NCBI GenBank assembly: GCA_018648805.1
Contig: JABGQM010000025.1
Location: 1-64,000 of the forward strand
Length of the DNA stretch: 64,000 nt
Reading direction: 5' to 3'
Origin: Verrucomicrobiota bacterium
GTDB taxonomy: Bacteria; Verrucomicrobiota; Kiritimatiellia; UBA8416; JABMPJ01
The position numbers and the translations under genes are program-made. The notes below the pieces were generated by a model. It worked only from the letters and a program-made list of their open reading frames with translations, ran no database searches and was not told the DNA's origin. The stretch's first letter is position 1, and every line of letters begins with the position of its first letter. Shown in pieces: positions 15,561 through 24,434 of this stretch.

Positions 15561-15737
15561 TGCGGTCTGGATGTCAATCCCGGTGTTCGCAATACTGTTC
15601 ATGTTCATCTCTTCCTTCACTGTGCCGCAAAGAATACTGCCTATGAGTGGAAACTGGCAAGGCTGCCATTTGCACCAATGGACACAACCTATTGCAACAA
15701 ACGCTGGGGGCGGGCGGAAGTTGCGAGGGAAGACGAA

Positions 15738-15798
15738 GTAGCTCGATTAAGTCGCACGACAAAGTATGAGAGAGACTTGCCCCTCTTAATCGAGCTAC
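15738..15798. repeat. Short iteron element with 14-bp terminal inverted repeats
   Basis: GTAGCTCGATTAAG (15738-15751) and its perfect complement (15785-15798) enclose a loop with GACGACAAAG. A third partial copy of the terminal repeat (16083-16094) overlaps the stop codon of the regulator gene at 16091. Confidence 0.7.
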
Positions 15799-15811
15799 CT
15801 AGACGCCATCC

Positions 15812-16060
15812 GAAAAGCCCCAACGGGGCGAGATATACCAGCCCAGGGCCTGCCGTGTACCGTGCCGAGGAACGAGGCTCTGGTTCATGGCAGCGCCCTG
15901 GGGACGAACAGGAAATGGATTCAGCCCTGAAAGGGCGGGATATATGGTCGTGCCATCAGCAATTTCGCTATATCTCGCCCTTTCAGGGCTGGTTTATCTT
16001 TCTCTTCGGTTCCCAGGGCGTTGCCCTGGGCTAGTATATCAAGCCCTTTCAGGGCGAAGA
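15812..16060. repeat. Cluster of short palindromic units
   Basis: GCCCTGAAAGGGC (15924-15936), GCCCTTTCAGGGC (15977-15989 and 16043-16055) and CCCAGGGCGTTGCCCTGGG (16012-16030). The segments 15922-15944 and 15968-15991 are reverse complements with GGGATATA/TATATCTC ends. No coding frame is supported from 15561 to 16090. Confidence 0.75.
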
Positions 16061-16090
16061 CCCTTTTCGGACAGGCTCTACCTAATCGAG

Positions 16091-17329
16091 CTACTGAACC
16101 TCTCCCCCGCCCTGCTTCCGACACTGCCGGGGCGACATGCCGTAGGCACGGCGGAAGGATCGCTGCAGGTGGACCATGGTGCGGAAGCCGACGCTCGGAG
16201 CCAGTTCGGAAATGGGCAGATCGGTTGATAGCAGTTTCTCGCGGAACACTTCGAGGCGCCTGCGTCGCAGTTCCTCGTTGACGCCGCGCTTCAGGTGGGC
16301 GCGGAAGGCGCGCTCGAGCCTGTGGCGCGGGACGCCCACTTCGTGTGCCACGTCATCCACCGACAGGTCGAGATCGAGATGATCCCACATGACGCGCAGC
16401 GCGCCGGCAACCGTGGGGTCCGCGACGGCCAGCACATCGGTGCTCTGGCGCTCAACGATGCCAACCGGAGGCATGAGCACGGCTTCCGCCGGCGTGGGCT
16501 TCCCGGCCAGCAGCTTCTGCATCAGGTCGACAGCCACCTTGGCGCGTTGCTCGGGCCCGGTATCAATCGCCGACAGAGGCACCGGCGCGGACTCGCAAAC
16601 CCATGGAGGATCGCCAAGCGCCAGCAGCGCGATTTGGGTCGGGATATCGAATCCGGCCTCCTGGGCCGCCACACAGAGCCGACCGGCAAACGTGGCGCTG
16701 TACCCCAGCATCGCGATCGGTTTCGGGACCCGTTTGAACCATTCCATGAGTTCCTGCCGACGAAGGTCTGCCTTTTCGTGCGGCGGAAGGGCCTTCTCCT
16801 TGCGCGTCAGGCGCCTGAACGTAAGGGAATGGCACTCGCATTCGAGTGCTCCGGCATGGTCACGGAACGCCTCGAACATCGCTCTGTGCGTTTCCTCGCC
16901 GTAGCTCGCGAAACCGACATGGCGGAAGCCCCGCTCGGCAAAATGCTTCGCCGCCAGGCGCCCGCTTGCCGGCCGGTCTAACCCGATGGCAGGCCGCAGG
17001 TTGCCATCCGGAGGCGGCAACGGGGCCACCCACACAACCTGGCAGCCGAGCGTTCGGAGTTGTCGGTCAACGGGCGCATCCGCCATTCCGCCGAGAAATG
17101 CGCCCTGCAGCGACATCCCTGAAGGGATGGCGCCGCCATACAGATGGAGATTCAGGACGCGCCAACCCAACTCCCGGCACAGCGGCACATACAGGTGCGT
17201 CTCGTCCCCCGCCCACACCAGCATGATCGGCGGCTCCGCCCTGCGCCGAATCTCCCGCGCTACCGTGCGTTTTGGCGCACGTTTACGCTTCGCATTTTGC
17301 GGAGACTCTGTCTTCTTCTCTTTCGGCAT
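16091..17329 (-). CDS. XylR-like regulator (sugar-binding domain plus AraC HTH)
   Basis: 412 residues: basic N-terminus, a LacI/PBP-like sensor domain (MLVWAGDETHLYVPLCREL at about 36, IGLDRPASGRLAAKHFAERG at about 120, ALLALGDPP at about 245) and a C-terminal AraC-type double HTH (LSVDDVAHEVGVPRHRLERA, LPISELAPSVGFRTMVHLQR, YGMSPRQ). This fusion is typical of XylR-type sugar regulators in PVC and enterobacteria. It lies just upstream of the glycoside hydrolase locus on the same strand, so control of that locus is likely (inference). Confidence 0.88.
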   Translation of the reverse strand: MPKEKKTESPQNAKRKRAPKRTVAREIRRRAEPPIMLVWAGDETHLYVPLCRELGWRVLNLHLYGGAIPSGMSLQGAFLGGMADAPVDRQLRTLGCQVVWVAPLPPPDGNLRPAIGLDRPASGRLAAKHFAERGFRHVGFASYGEETHRAMFEAFRDHAGALECECHSLTFRRLTRKEKALPPHEKADLRRQELMEWFKRVPKPIAMLGYSATFAGRLCVAAQEAGFDIPTQIALLALGDPPWVCESAPVPLSAIDTGPEQRAKVAVDLMQKLLAGKPTPAEAVLMPPVGIVERQSTDVLAVADPTVAGALRVMWDHLDLDLSVDDVAHEVGVPRHRLERAFRAHLKRGVNEELRRRRLEVFREKLLSTDLPISELAPSVGFRTMVHLQRSFRRAYGMSPRQCRKQGGGEVQ

Positions 17330-17420
17330 AATCGATCTCAGTTCTCAGCGGCTCTCATGGCTAACTCAACAACACTATCCCCTGATGGTCTACAGACAGT
17401 CCTGCCGGATGTTGACGGCT

Positions 17421-17798
17421 CTACGGCCGGAAGCGGGCGATTGTCAGCCCGGGTATGGTCTTGTAGTGCTTGTCGTTGGCTGTACAGATGGCAATCTTGC
17501 GCTCGGCTGCCGTGGCGGCAATGAGTGCGTCTGCGAGATCCAGGCCGTGGCTGAGGGCGAATTCCTCCATGTAGACGATGGCCCGGTGTGAGACGTTTTC
17601 GCCGATGGGCAAGGTCTGAAACCCCATATCGCGAATGAAGGCGATCGTCAGGCGCTGATCATCTTTGTCGCGGGAACCCTTGAGGAGTTCCATATACGAG
17701 ACCGCCGAGAGCGCCAGCGATGGTTCCGCGTCGATACAAGCAGCTGCCTTCTGGTTGCCGCGCAGGGCCCAGACGATGACGTCCGTGTCGAAAAGCAT
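17421..17798 (-). CDS. vapC: PIN-domain toxin, VapC type (second)
   Basis: 125 residues with D4 (MLFDTD), E37 (YMELLKG), D90 (LADALIAATA) and D109 (TANDKHY), the PIN catalytic set. ATG 17798 overlaps the antitoxin stop by one base (TGATG) with GGGGAGG 8 nt upstream; GTG 17804 is an alternative. It differs from the PIN toxin at 11488 in subfamily, pairing with a Phd-type antitoxin. Confidence 0.88.
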   Translation of the reverse strand: MLFDTDVIVWALRGNQKAAACIDAEPSLALSAVSYMELLKGSRDKDDQRLTIAFIRDMGFQTLPIGENVSHRAIVYMEEFALSHGLDLADALIAATAAERKIAICTANDKHYKTIPGLTIARFRP

Positions 17799-18040
17799 CA
17801 GCACGGCCTCCCCTTCCTGAGGTCGCGCACAAAGGCGTTCACGTCAGCCGCATCCTTGCGGGTCCGCCACATGCCAAACGCGGGATGTTCGGCAGCAGAG
17901 GGCCGCTGCCGCTCGTCGTCGTAGGGCACAATGACCGCCTTCTTCTTTCCGCGATGGGTCAGGGTCACGTGCTCCCGGTCGTCAATCGCTTTGAGTACCC
18001 GCTTCGTATTCCTTCGCAGATCGAGCATCGTCGCTTCCAT
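17798..18040 (-). CDS. Phd/YefM-type antitoxin
   Basis: 80 residues. N-terminal Phd/YefM-like DNA-binding fold (MLDLRRNTKRVLKAIDDREHVTLTHRGKKKAVIVPY) and a C-terminal toxin-binding tail. GGAGG precedes the ATG by 6 nt. The 25-nt dyad at 18056-18080 lies in its leader. Confidence 0.82.
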   Translation of the reverse strand: MEATMLDLRRNTKRVLKAIDDREHVTLTHRGKKKAVIVPYDDERQRPSAAEHPAFGMWRTRKDAADVNAFVRDLRKGRPC

Positions 18041-18055
18041 GGTTCACCTCCAGCT

Positions 18056-18080
18056 AAGTGTTCAGTTGAACTGTACACTT
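18056..18080 (-). promoter_or_regulatory. Near-perfect 25-nt dyad, candidate antitoxin operator
   Basis: Eleven of twelve base pairs are symmetric around 18068; the core is CAGTTGAACTG with outer AAGTGT/ACACTT. It lies 16 nt upstream of the antitoxin ATG, as expected for an autoregulatory site. Confidence 0.6.
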
Positions 18081-18299
18081 TGGACGACAATCCGTCAAGA
18101 CCTCGAGCTCTTGAGCATTCTGCGCTGTCGCTCCGAATCGAGAAGGATTAGGGACGGACCAATAGCCATATTAGCACCGAATAGCCATGTGCCAATGATG
18201 GCTATAAAGCTCTTTCACCCACCGGGTAAAACGGTGGGGGTCATCTTAAGGAGGGCGCGACTTGTCCTCCATTGCCCAGCACTTCCTTGATCCTAATCG
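18081..18299. other. Spacer with one hairpin
   Basis: No coding sequence supported. CCCACCG/CGGTGGG (18219-18239) forms a stem 60-80 nt beyond the stop of the esterase at 18300; no U tract. It marks the change from toxin-antitoxin region to carbohydrate locus. Confidence 0.4.
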
Positions 18300-20246
18300 T
18301 TACCAGCTATCGGTTCTAAAGGACGATGCAGGCAACCCTTCCTGGTTGAACAGGCTCGGCAGGCCGGCATTGTCAAACGCATATCTCACCGCCACCGGGT
18401 TGGCCACATCATCACTTGCAACGACGATGGACTCATTCTCGATCGTGGCCGTTGCCTGGACAAACGTCTTGTCGGCACCCGCCACCATGAAGTTCGCGAG
18501 CTTGCCGTCTTTTGCGACCATACCCGAACCCGTATAGTCAAACGACAGCCGGATCTTGCCGCCTTCGCTCTTCATGCTCTTATAGATCGGGCCGGAATAC
18601 ACCAGGTCTTTCTGACCATAGTCTTTGGCCAGCGCCCAACGCGCCAGCCGCAAACCGACATCCCGTTTGTTTCTCGGGTGAATATTACTGAAATTACCGA
18701 TATCCATCGTCACCACCATGCCAACATTCTTCATAGACAGCGTCATCATCTGGGCTTCCCGGAGAAATGCGCTGTTCGTATCGTGGTAATTGAACGGGGC
18801 GATCTGAACATAGTAGAAGGGGAAATCACCGGTTCCCCAGGCGTCGCGCCAACTCTGGATCATATTTGGAAATAGCGTCTGGTACTGTGTTGCTCTTGAG
18901 CAGTTCCCCTCGCCTTGATACCAAATGGCCCCCTTGATCGTATACGGTACGATCGGACTGATCATGCCGTTATATAGCGATGTCGGCGTATAAGGTCTAA
19001 CTCTACCCGGCAGGCGTGGAGCAGGGGGAAGCGACGAGAGATCAAAGCTGATTTTGTAAAGCCACTGGCCGGCAATGGCGATTTTCTTCTCACCCGACTG
19101 AACGAACATGTCATCGGGCTTAGCCGCAAATCCGCCGGCGCCGCGATGGTCCTTAACCCGAATTGCCAGGACATTCTTACCGGCCTTAACCAGCGAACCC
19201 TCAATTTTATAACTCCTTGCACGATTCCAGCCTTTGACCTCACCGATCTTTGCTCCGTTAAAATAAGTAATATCTTCGTCATCGATCGCGCCGAGCGACA
19301 CTGTCATTCCCTTACCGGCCAAATCGGCGGGCAGCTCGAGCGTCGTGCGATACCAGACAACCCCGTCCATTTCGCCAATCTGACTTTCCTCAAAGGTTGA
19401 CGGGACCTTGATTCTTTTCCATGACGACTCATCCAGCTTAGGATTCTCCCACTTCTCGCGGGGTCCCGCGTCGGCCTTCTTCATCGCTTCCTGCCGCGTG
19501 GCAAGATCTGTTTCGTATTGCACCATGGCTCTCTTCAAGGCGCCTTTATCCGACAGTATTCTTACTTGCTCGGCAAAATCGGGCATGGTCAAAAGCATCT
19601 CACTTGACGTCCACGATTCGGCGAGTGTCCCACCCCAGTCGGCAGTGATCAGACCGATCGGCACCTTGAGCTGCTGCTGAAGTTTGCGTCCAAAATAGTA
19701 GGCCGCCGCAGAAAAACCGCCGAATTCGCCACATGTTGCCACCGACTCAGAGTTGCATTCGTACCACTGTCCTGTAGCATCATGAAGCGGCAGCGCGGAC
19801 TTCGTATTGTTCACATTGAAGAGTCTTATCTCAGGGTGGTTGGCCTCAGCAACTTCCTGTGTGGCGTTGTTGATCCAGTTCATACCCAGTTCCATATTGG
19901 ACTGGCCGGAACAGACCCAGACTTCACCGATCAGGATATTTTTCAAGGTTAAGGTGTTACTGCCTTTGACCGTGATCGTGTGAGGCCCGCCGGCTTTAGG
20001 GGTCCTGATCGAGGTCTTCCACCTGCCCTCCTCATCAGCCGTGACGGGTTTGGAAAACGCCTTGGCCCATGATCCTTGAACCACGACCTTTTCACCGGGC
20101 GTAGCCCAGCCCCAGAGCCTGGCATCGCTCTGCTGCTGAAGCACCATGTTATCCGACACAACCGCCGGCAGTTTGACCGCGGCAGACAAATTAACGGCGG
20201 AAACCAAAACCAAAACGACAGGAACAAACTTTTTTATCATACTCAT
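18300..20246 (-). CDS. Sialate O-acetylesterase (SASA domain), secreted
   Basis: 648 residues with signal peptide MSMIKKFVPVVLVLVSAVNL. The SGNH-type esterase blocks are split by a jelly-roll: block I EVWVCSGQSNMELG (GQSN at 114-117, Ser116), insert resembling a galactose-binding domain (from SSWKRIKVPSTFEE to NVLAIRVKDHRG) and then IWYQGEGNCSRATQY. This is the usual layout of 9-O-acetylesterases that remove acetyl groups from sialic acid or other acetylated glycans. An AGGAG lies upstream. It is the last gene of the minus-strand locus. Confidence 0.9.
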   Translation of the reverse strand: MSMIKKFVPVVLVLVSAVNLSAAVKLPAVVSDNMVLQQQSDARLWGWATPGEKVVVQGSWAKAFSKPVTADEEGRWKTSIRTPKAGGPHTITVKGSNTLTLKNILIGEVWVCSGQSNMELGMNWINNATQEVAEANHPEIRLFNVNNTKSALPLHDATGQWYECNSESVATCGEFGGFSAAAYYFGRKLQQQLKVPIGLITADWGGTLAESWTSSEMLLTMPDFAEQVRILSDKGALKRAMVQYETDLATRQEAMKKADAGPREKWENPKLDESSWKRIKVPSTFEESQIGEMDGVVWYRTTLELPADLAGKGMTVSLGAIDDEDITYFNGAKIGEVKGWNRARSYKIEGSLVKAGKNVLAIRVKDHRGAGGFAAKPDDMFVQSGEKKIAIAGQWLYKISFDLSSLPPAPRLPGRVRPYTPTSLYNGMISPIVPYTIKGAIWYQGEGNCSRATQYQTLFPNMIQSWRDAWGTGDFPFYYVQIAPFNYHDTNSAFLREAQMMTLSMKNVGMVVTMDIGNFSNIHPRNKRDVGLRLARWALAKDYGQKDLVYSGPIYKSMKSEGGKIRLSFDYTGSGMVAKDGKLANFMVAGADKTFVQATATIENESIVVASDDVANPVAVRYAFDNAGLPSLFNQEGLPASSFRTDSW

Positions 20247-20267
20247 AACGATCTCCTGTAAGGGGCG

Positions 20268-20285
20268 CTTCCGGGATTAGCGGGG
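20268..20285. repeat. Solo terminal-repeat motif over a stop codon
   Basis: CTTCCGGGATTAGCGGGG matches the inverted ends of the element at 32378-32623. On the minus strand it contains the TAA stop of the gene at 20277. Confidence 0.55.
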
Positions 20286-22724
20286 TGTTTTCTGCCCCTC
20301 GTTTACCTCGGCATCTTTCATGCGGCACAGTCTGATGTTGACTTCCAGGGCCTTTATAATGCTATGCGGCAATTCGCCGACCTCACACCTGTGCTGCGGA
20401 TGCACGATGCCCGACTGCGTCCATGCGATGGTCCCGTCGCGGTTAAGGAGGACCATATTGGGAACGCGATCCGGGGAGAGGACACCAAGCCGACGCACCA
20501 GCGGGTGCCTGAGACCGCCCGGCGCCATAACCACCTGGCACGGCCACGGGTGGGGGTTCTTCATGAGCGCCTTGATACGTTCCGGATCTTCGGAAAGAAA
20601 GACGGCGACCAGGCCTATGTCTTCATTCTTCTCGGCCAGTTGGAAGACACGCTGCATGATCCCGTGGACCTCTCTCTTGTTGCCCTTGGCGTCTTCGGTG
20701 ACGGCACCATTGATGAAGACGGAAAAGTCCGCCCCCGGGTCGGCGGGGGGCTCCACGAACACGAGGATAGTCAAGGCGCCGACGGTATCTCCCGGCAGAC
20801 TCAAGGCGCCGCCGTCGAGGGTCTTGAATTCCGCCTTCAGCGGTCCGCTCTTGTCCGCGGGCACGTCCCACGCCACGGTGTAGCGCCGCAACCTGCCCCG
20901 CTCTCTTCGGCGCTCCATACTCGGGGGGTAGTAATAGTGAGCCTTGAACAGGCGGTACGTATGGTGCGGATCGCGAAGAAAGGAAACCACGGGCCACAGG
21001 GTTGGATCGTCATGCCGAAGGCCCAGCACCATCCCGCGGTATACGGCATGCAGATCGCGCCGGCCGGCATCCAGCGTCAGGATCGCGGCCGCGGCCAGGG
21101 CCGAGGCCGGGGCCGCGTCGCCTCCGGTCGCGTCAATATACGCGGACAGCACGTTCTGCGAATTGGAGTCGGCCCGGCGAAGCGCTTCCTTGGCCAGGCA
21201 GAACTCGGGTACGACCCGGTGCTTCGGGGGCGGTGCCACCGCCAGGCAGGCCTGCGCTTCCTCAACCGCACGTTCCAGGTGTACGGGTTCGCAGGTCAGT
21301 TTCCACAGGCCCAGCAGCGCGATGATCCGGCGATGCCGCACGAGCGAGAGATCCGGGGCGTCGGGGTACCGCGCGATCGCTTGACGGCACAGATCTTCCG
21401 CCTTGCGGTAATTCGCCAACGCCTCTTGCGTCGTCAGCCGGTACCGAAAGGGCGGCGCGACGAAGCAGGACTGGATGGGGGCCAACACCTCAATGGGCAC
21501 GGATTTTCCCTGGCGTTTCAGTCCGGCGGCCGGTTGGGTGACCAGGAAATCACCCACCAAAAGCGACTGCAGCTGCGCCAGGTAACGCGCGTCGTCGAGA
21601 TTCTCCTCCATTGTTGTCTGGAGCAGTGCGAGCGCGCTCTCGACGGAACGATCCGGAGCCCGCGACTGCGCCAGGGTCGGGTACAGGAAGGTATGCCCGT
21701 GCGGGTTCACCCGCATGACAAGCGGATCTTTTCCAGCATAAATACGGTAAACCTGGCTCTTTCTTCCCCCGGGCACTCGCAGGGCGGTCCAGTCCAGTCC
21801 CCGTTTTCGCAGCGTCGCCGCAGCGCCGTCGTCCAGGTCGTCCAGGTTGAAGCTGAACACGTCGAACCGGCCCGGGAAACGGGATTGCACGTCTTTGATA
21901 CCGTCCAGCCATTGCTCGATATCCGGCGTCTTCCCCGACCAGAACAGCAGCAGGCTGCTGTGCCCCAGCCGGTCTACGGGAAAGGACAAGACACGGCCGT
22001 CCGCGGATGAGTACGTGCCGGCAAACAACGCGTCGAGTGTTGAGGCGCTCAATCGCTTGCGGAGAAATTCCATCACGCGGAGATTCCCCGGGAACCTCTC
22101 GGACAGGTCTCCGAGGAGTTTGTGCTCCAGGCTGAAGACCTCGAGCCTCGGGGCAATTCGAGCGGCCATCATCAGGCTCTTGATTTCGGCCGGCGTATCG
22201 CGGTAACGCGCCACCAGCTCCGCAAGCGCCTCGACGCGCTCTTGCCGGGTGGCGCCGCGTTCCGCCGAGACCTGGTCGGACAACAAAAGGTCGGCCTCCA
22301 GGCGTAATTCGGCGTATTCGTCGGGAGCTTTCAGCAGACGGTTGCAGGTTTCGAACAGCAACGCCCGCGTTCTCTCCGTGTTCTCCAGCGCGATCAGTCT
22401 CTTCTGACTCTGAAACAGGACGGCGAGCACGGCGTACTGGTTGGGCGCTTCGGGAGACGCCTCAAGCAATGCCGACGCCTGGCGCGCAACGCTCTTGCAG
22501 GCTCGGCGAACCTCGACCATCGAAGTCCCGCGCATGCCTTGCGCCAGCTCCGCCTGGAGCGCCGTGATCCGGGCTTCGGGGATGAGCTCAGCGGCGGGCG
22601 CCGCTGGCGCAAATACCCAAAGCCCCAAACACCAAAGCACCCCCAGCCACAGGCGAGTCCGCCTATGGCGGAAAATACCCGAAAGCATCAGACATGAAAC
22701 CAGAATGGGGGTTCTCGTGGTCAT
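20277..22724 (-). CDS. Secreted TPR-like protein with redox-dead thioredoxin folds
   Basis: About 815 residues. Signal-peptide core LGVLWCLGLWVFAPAAPA, a helical N-terminal part containing ACKSVARQASALLEASPEA, a thioredoxin-like domain LSFPVDRLGHSSLLLFWSGKTPDIEQ in which the usual CxxC place reads SGKT, a TPR-like middle, and a second thioredoxin/TlpA-like domain (ALTILVFVEPPADPG ... VPNMVLLNRDGTIAW). It is a clear paralog of the protein at 58731. ATG 22724 was chosen because the longer start at 22778 lies upstream of the promoter motif's -10; 22688 is also possible. Role unknown. Confidence 0.8.
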   Translation of the reverse strand: MTTRTPILVSCLMLSGIFRHRRTRLWLGVLWCLGLWVFAPAAPAAELIPEARITALQAELAQGMRGTSMVEVRRACKSVARQASALLEASPEAPNQYAVLAVLFQSQKRLIALENTERTRALLFETCNRLLKAPDEYAELRLEADLLLSDQVSAERGATRQERVEALAELVARYRDTPAEIKSLMMAARIAPRLEVFSLEHKLLGDLSERFPGNLRVMEFLRKRLSASTLDALFAGTYSSADGRVLSFPVDRLGHSSLLLFWSGKTPDIEQWLDGIKDVQSRFPGRFDVFSFNLDDLDDGAAATLRKRGLDWTALRVPGGRKSQVYRIYAGKDPLVMRVNPHGHTFLYPTLAQSRAPDRSVESALALLQTTMEENLDDARYLAQLQSLLVGDFLVTQPAAGLKRQGKSVPIEVLAPIQSCFVAPPFRYRLTTQEALANYRKAEDLCRQAIARYPDAPDLSLVRHRRIIALLGLWKLTCEPVHLERAVEEAQACLAVAPPPKHRVVPEFCLAKEALRRADSNSQNVLSAYIDATGGDAAPASALAAAAILTLDAGRRDLHAVYRGMVLGLRHDDPTLWPVVSFLRDPHHTYRLFKAHYYYPPSMERRRERGRLRRYTVAWDVPADKSGPLKAEFKTLDGGALSLPGDTVGALTILVFVEPPADPGADFSVFINGAVTEDAKGNKREVHGIMQRVFQLAEKNEDIGLVAVFLSEDPERIKALMKNPHPWPCQVVMAPGGLRHPLVRRLGVLSPDRVPNMVLLNRDGTIAWTQSGIVHPQHRCEVGELPHSIIKALEVNIRLCRMKDAEVNEGQKTPR

Positions 22725-22730
22725 GGTCCC

Positions 22731-22794
22731 ACTATACCGCGCCGACAGAAGCATCGGTATGGAATATCTTCCAAACATTGCTCAGTATCTTCCA
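22731..22794 (-). promoter_or_regulatory. Conserved promoter motif, copy 2
   Basis: TGGAAGATA (22794-22786) and TGGAAGATATT (22773-22763) are 21 bp apart; 26 nt later comes TATAGT (22736-22731). It faces the thioredoxin-fold gene whose start is within about 10-45 nt. Confidence 0.6.
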
Positions 22795-22839
22795 GTTTCT
22801 TTATTGTTCCTCACAAGACCTTGATTATTGAACGTGGCT

Positions 22840-23137
22840 GGCTGACTTACTCAAGTACCCCCAACATCTTGTGATGGCTTCTCGTATCGACTCGCGCAAT
22901 ACGGCATCAGGAGTCGCTGTAGTTCACGACAAAGTTCTCGAAGCAGTTTGAACCGATTCAGTTCACGACAAAGTTCACGCAACAGATGAGGCGGAAACAG
23001 AAACTAACCCGTAAACATTGTCGTAAACTATCCGAAACTAACTATTCCGTGAACATTGTCGTCAACTACTTCGAATCCTCCCTCCTTTTGTTCACCATGC
23101 TCTATACCACATGTAGGGGCGCTTGAGTAAGTCAGCC
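22840..23137. repeat. Iteron element with 16-bp terminal inverted repeats
   Basis: GGCTGACTTACTCAAG (22840-22855) and its perfect complement (23122-23137) bound 298 bp. Inside, GTTCACGACAAAGTTC occurs at about 22921 and 22971 and the complementary AACATTGTCGT at about 23017 and 23051. The interior is related to that of the element at 2858-3129 although the terminal repeats differ. Confidence 0.75.
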
Positions 23138-23177
23138 ACCCACATTATTGAATATCGTTTCAATATCCGGTTCCTCA

Positions 23178-23212
23178 GGCGGGTCACTCTCTTTGTGAGT
23201 TTCTCACCCGCC
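23178..23212 (-). terminator. Hairpin downstream of the GH43-like gene
   Basis: GGCGGGT (23178-23184) pairs with ACCCGCC (23206-23212) with further inner pairing. It lies about 110 nt beyond the stop at 23319. The rest of 23138-23318 shows nothing coding that I can support. Confidence 0.45.
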
Positions 23213-23318
23213 GCCATCTGTTCGCTGAATCGTTTGCGAAGCTTGGCTACCGATGCGTCGCATGTCCCGGATGTGCGTTATCGCAATATCTGGATCGCCG
23301 AGAAGTAGACCGCCGCTT

Positions 23319-24434
23319 TCAGATCGCGAACAAGTAAGAACAGGCCCCCTTGCCGCCGTTTATACTGGTGCGACAGGGGACATAAAGGTGGGTCGGGACA
23401 CCGTTTCTGAAAAGGAGCTGCGGCCGTTCGAAAATCCCCCGGGGTATGTTTGAGGAGTCGGGCGGGAGTTTGTCCGCGGGAATGGTGTCGGCGATTGTGC
23501 CAAAGCCATGCCCCTGGTCGTAATCGAAATGCAGGCCGTCTTTCGACGTGAGCAGCATGCCCTGCGCGCCTTGCGGATTGCGATTGTCGGTGATCAGCAT
23601 GTAGAACATGCGATCCAAAACAAAGACGTATGGGTCCTCGATATAGGTTGGATTGTTTACCACCCGGTCCGGATGATGGACATAGGGTCCCTCCAGTTTG
23701 TCGGCTATGGCCACTCCATAAGTGCAATCGCCCTTCAGGCCAGGGAACTTGATGCGATAGTAGAGAAAGAAGCGTCCGTCCGGGTGGCGCACCAGCGAAG
23801 GGTTGTCGGTGAAACCATAGTATTCACCAGTGACGACGTTTGACTCCTCCGGCGTTGGTGGATCAAGCATCATGCCGAGTTTGGTCCAGGGGCCGTTGAT
23901 ATCAGTCGCGGTCATCATGCCGATGCGAATGCTGTCGCGGCGCCGGTCTGTGATGGTACCCATGGCCGAGTGATAGCTAAGCACGAAGCGATCATCGATC
24001 TTTGTAATCGTCGGGTTATGCTGCGCGCCGCAGTCCCAAGCCCCGGCAGGGCTGTCTCCTGGTTTCAGCAACACCTCCACGAATGTGAACGGTCCTTCCG
24101 GTTTGTCCGCTACGTAGTGTGCGATCTGTGAAGTCGCCCACCATGTACCGAAGCCTGTCGCGAGAGGTATCCTTGCCGAAAACAGGTGTACCTTCCCGTC
24201 ATTTCCCCATATCGGCGACGAACCCCAGATGTGATAGTCGGGCTCTTCGAGCACGACGCCCACATAGTGCAGGCGGGAAGACCAATCCTTTCTCAAGTCC
24301 GTCGCGGGTGGCAACGCATCAACGTCCTTCATGACGGCTCTGACCGGCGCTGGTCTCCGCGCGGCCACGACGAATGTCGACAGGACCAGGATCGTCATGA
24401 TCCATACGCTCTTGATGATGTTGTGTTTCTTCAT
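23319..24434 (-). CDS. Five-bladed propeller glycosidase-like protein (GH43/GH32 type)
   Basis: 371 residues with signal peptide MKKHNIIKSVWIMTILVLST. Repeated propeller blades carry the motifs HIWGSSPIWGNDGKVHLF, GAQHNPTITKIDDRFVLSYH, DNPSLVRHPDGRFFLYYR and IEDPYVFVLDRMFYML, which match the five-bladed beta-propeller hydrolases of clans GH-F/GH-J. The exact family cannot be fixed. It overlaps the upstream esterase gene by 4 nt (ATGA). The segment VRAVMKDVDA near residue 32 shares a 37-nt DNA stretch with the unrelated gene at 56758. Confidence 0.78.
   Translation of the reverse strand: MKKHNIIKSVWIMTILVLSTFVVAARRPAPVRAVMKDVDALPPATDLRKDWSSRLHYVGVVLEEPDYHIWGSSPIWGNDGKVHLFSARIPLATGFGTWWATSQIAHYVADKPEGPFTFVEVLLKPGDSPAGAWDCGAQHNPTITKIDDRFVLSYHSAMGTITDRRRDSIRIGMMTATDINGPWTKLGMMLDPPTPEESNVVTGEYYGFTDNPSLVRHPDGRFFLYYRIKFPGLKGDCTYGVAIADKLEGPYVHHPDRVVNNPTYIEDPYVFVLDRMFYMLITDNRNPQGAQGMLLTSKDGLHFDYDQGHGFGTIADTIPADKLPPDSSNIPRGIFERPQLLFRNGVPTHLYVPCRTSINGGKGACSYLFAI

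Noticed and set aside
15561..15737. Possible short membrane protein MSIPVFAILFMFISSF on the plus strand
   Set aside because: No ribosome-binding site and the frame runs into repeat sequence; hydrophobic start looks accidental.
15738..15798. tRNA-like fold from GTAGCTC motif
   Set aside because: Only a simple inverted repeat; no T-arm or acceptor stem is visible.
23123..23308. 61-codon plus-strand frame beginning MSKSATHII
   Set aside because: Starts within the terminal repeat of an iteron element, has no ribosome-binding site and no recognisable family.
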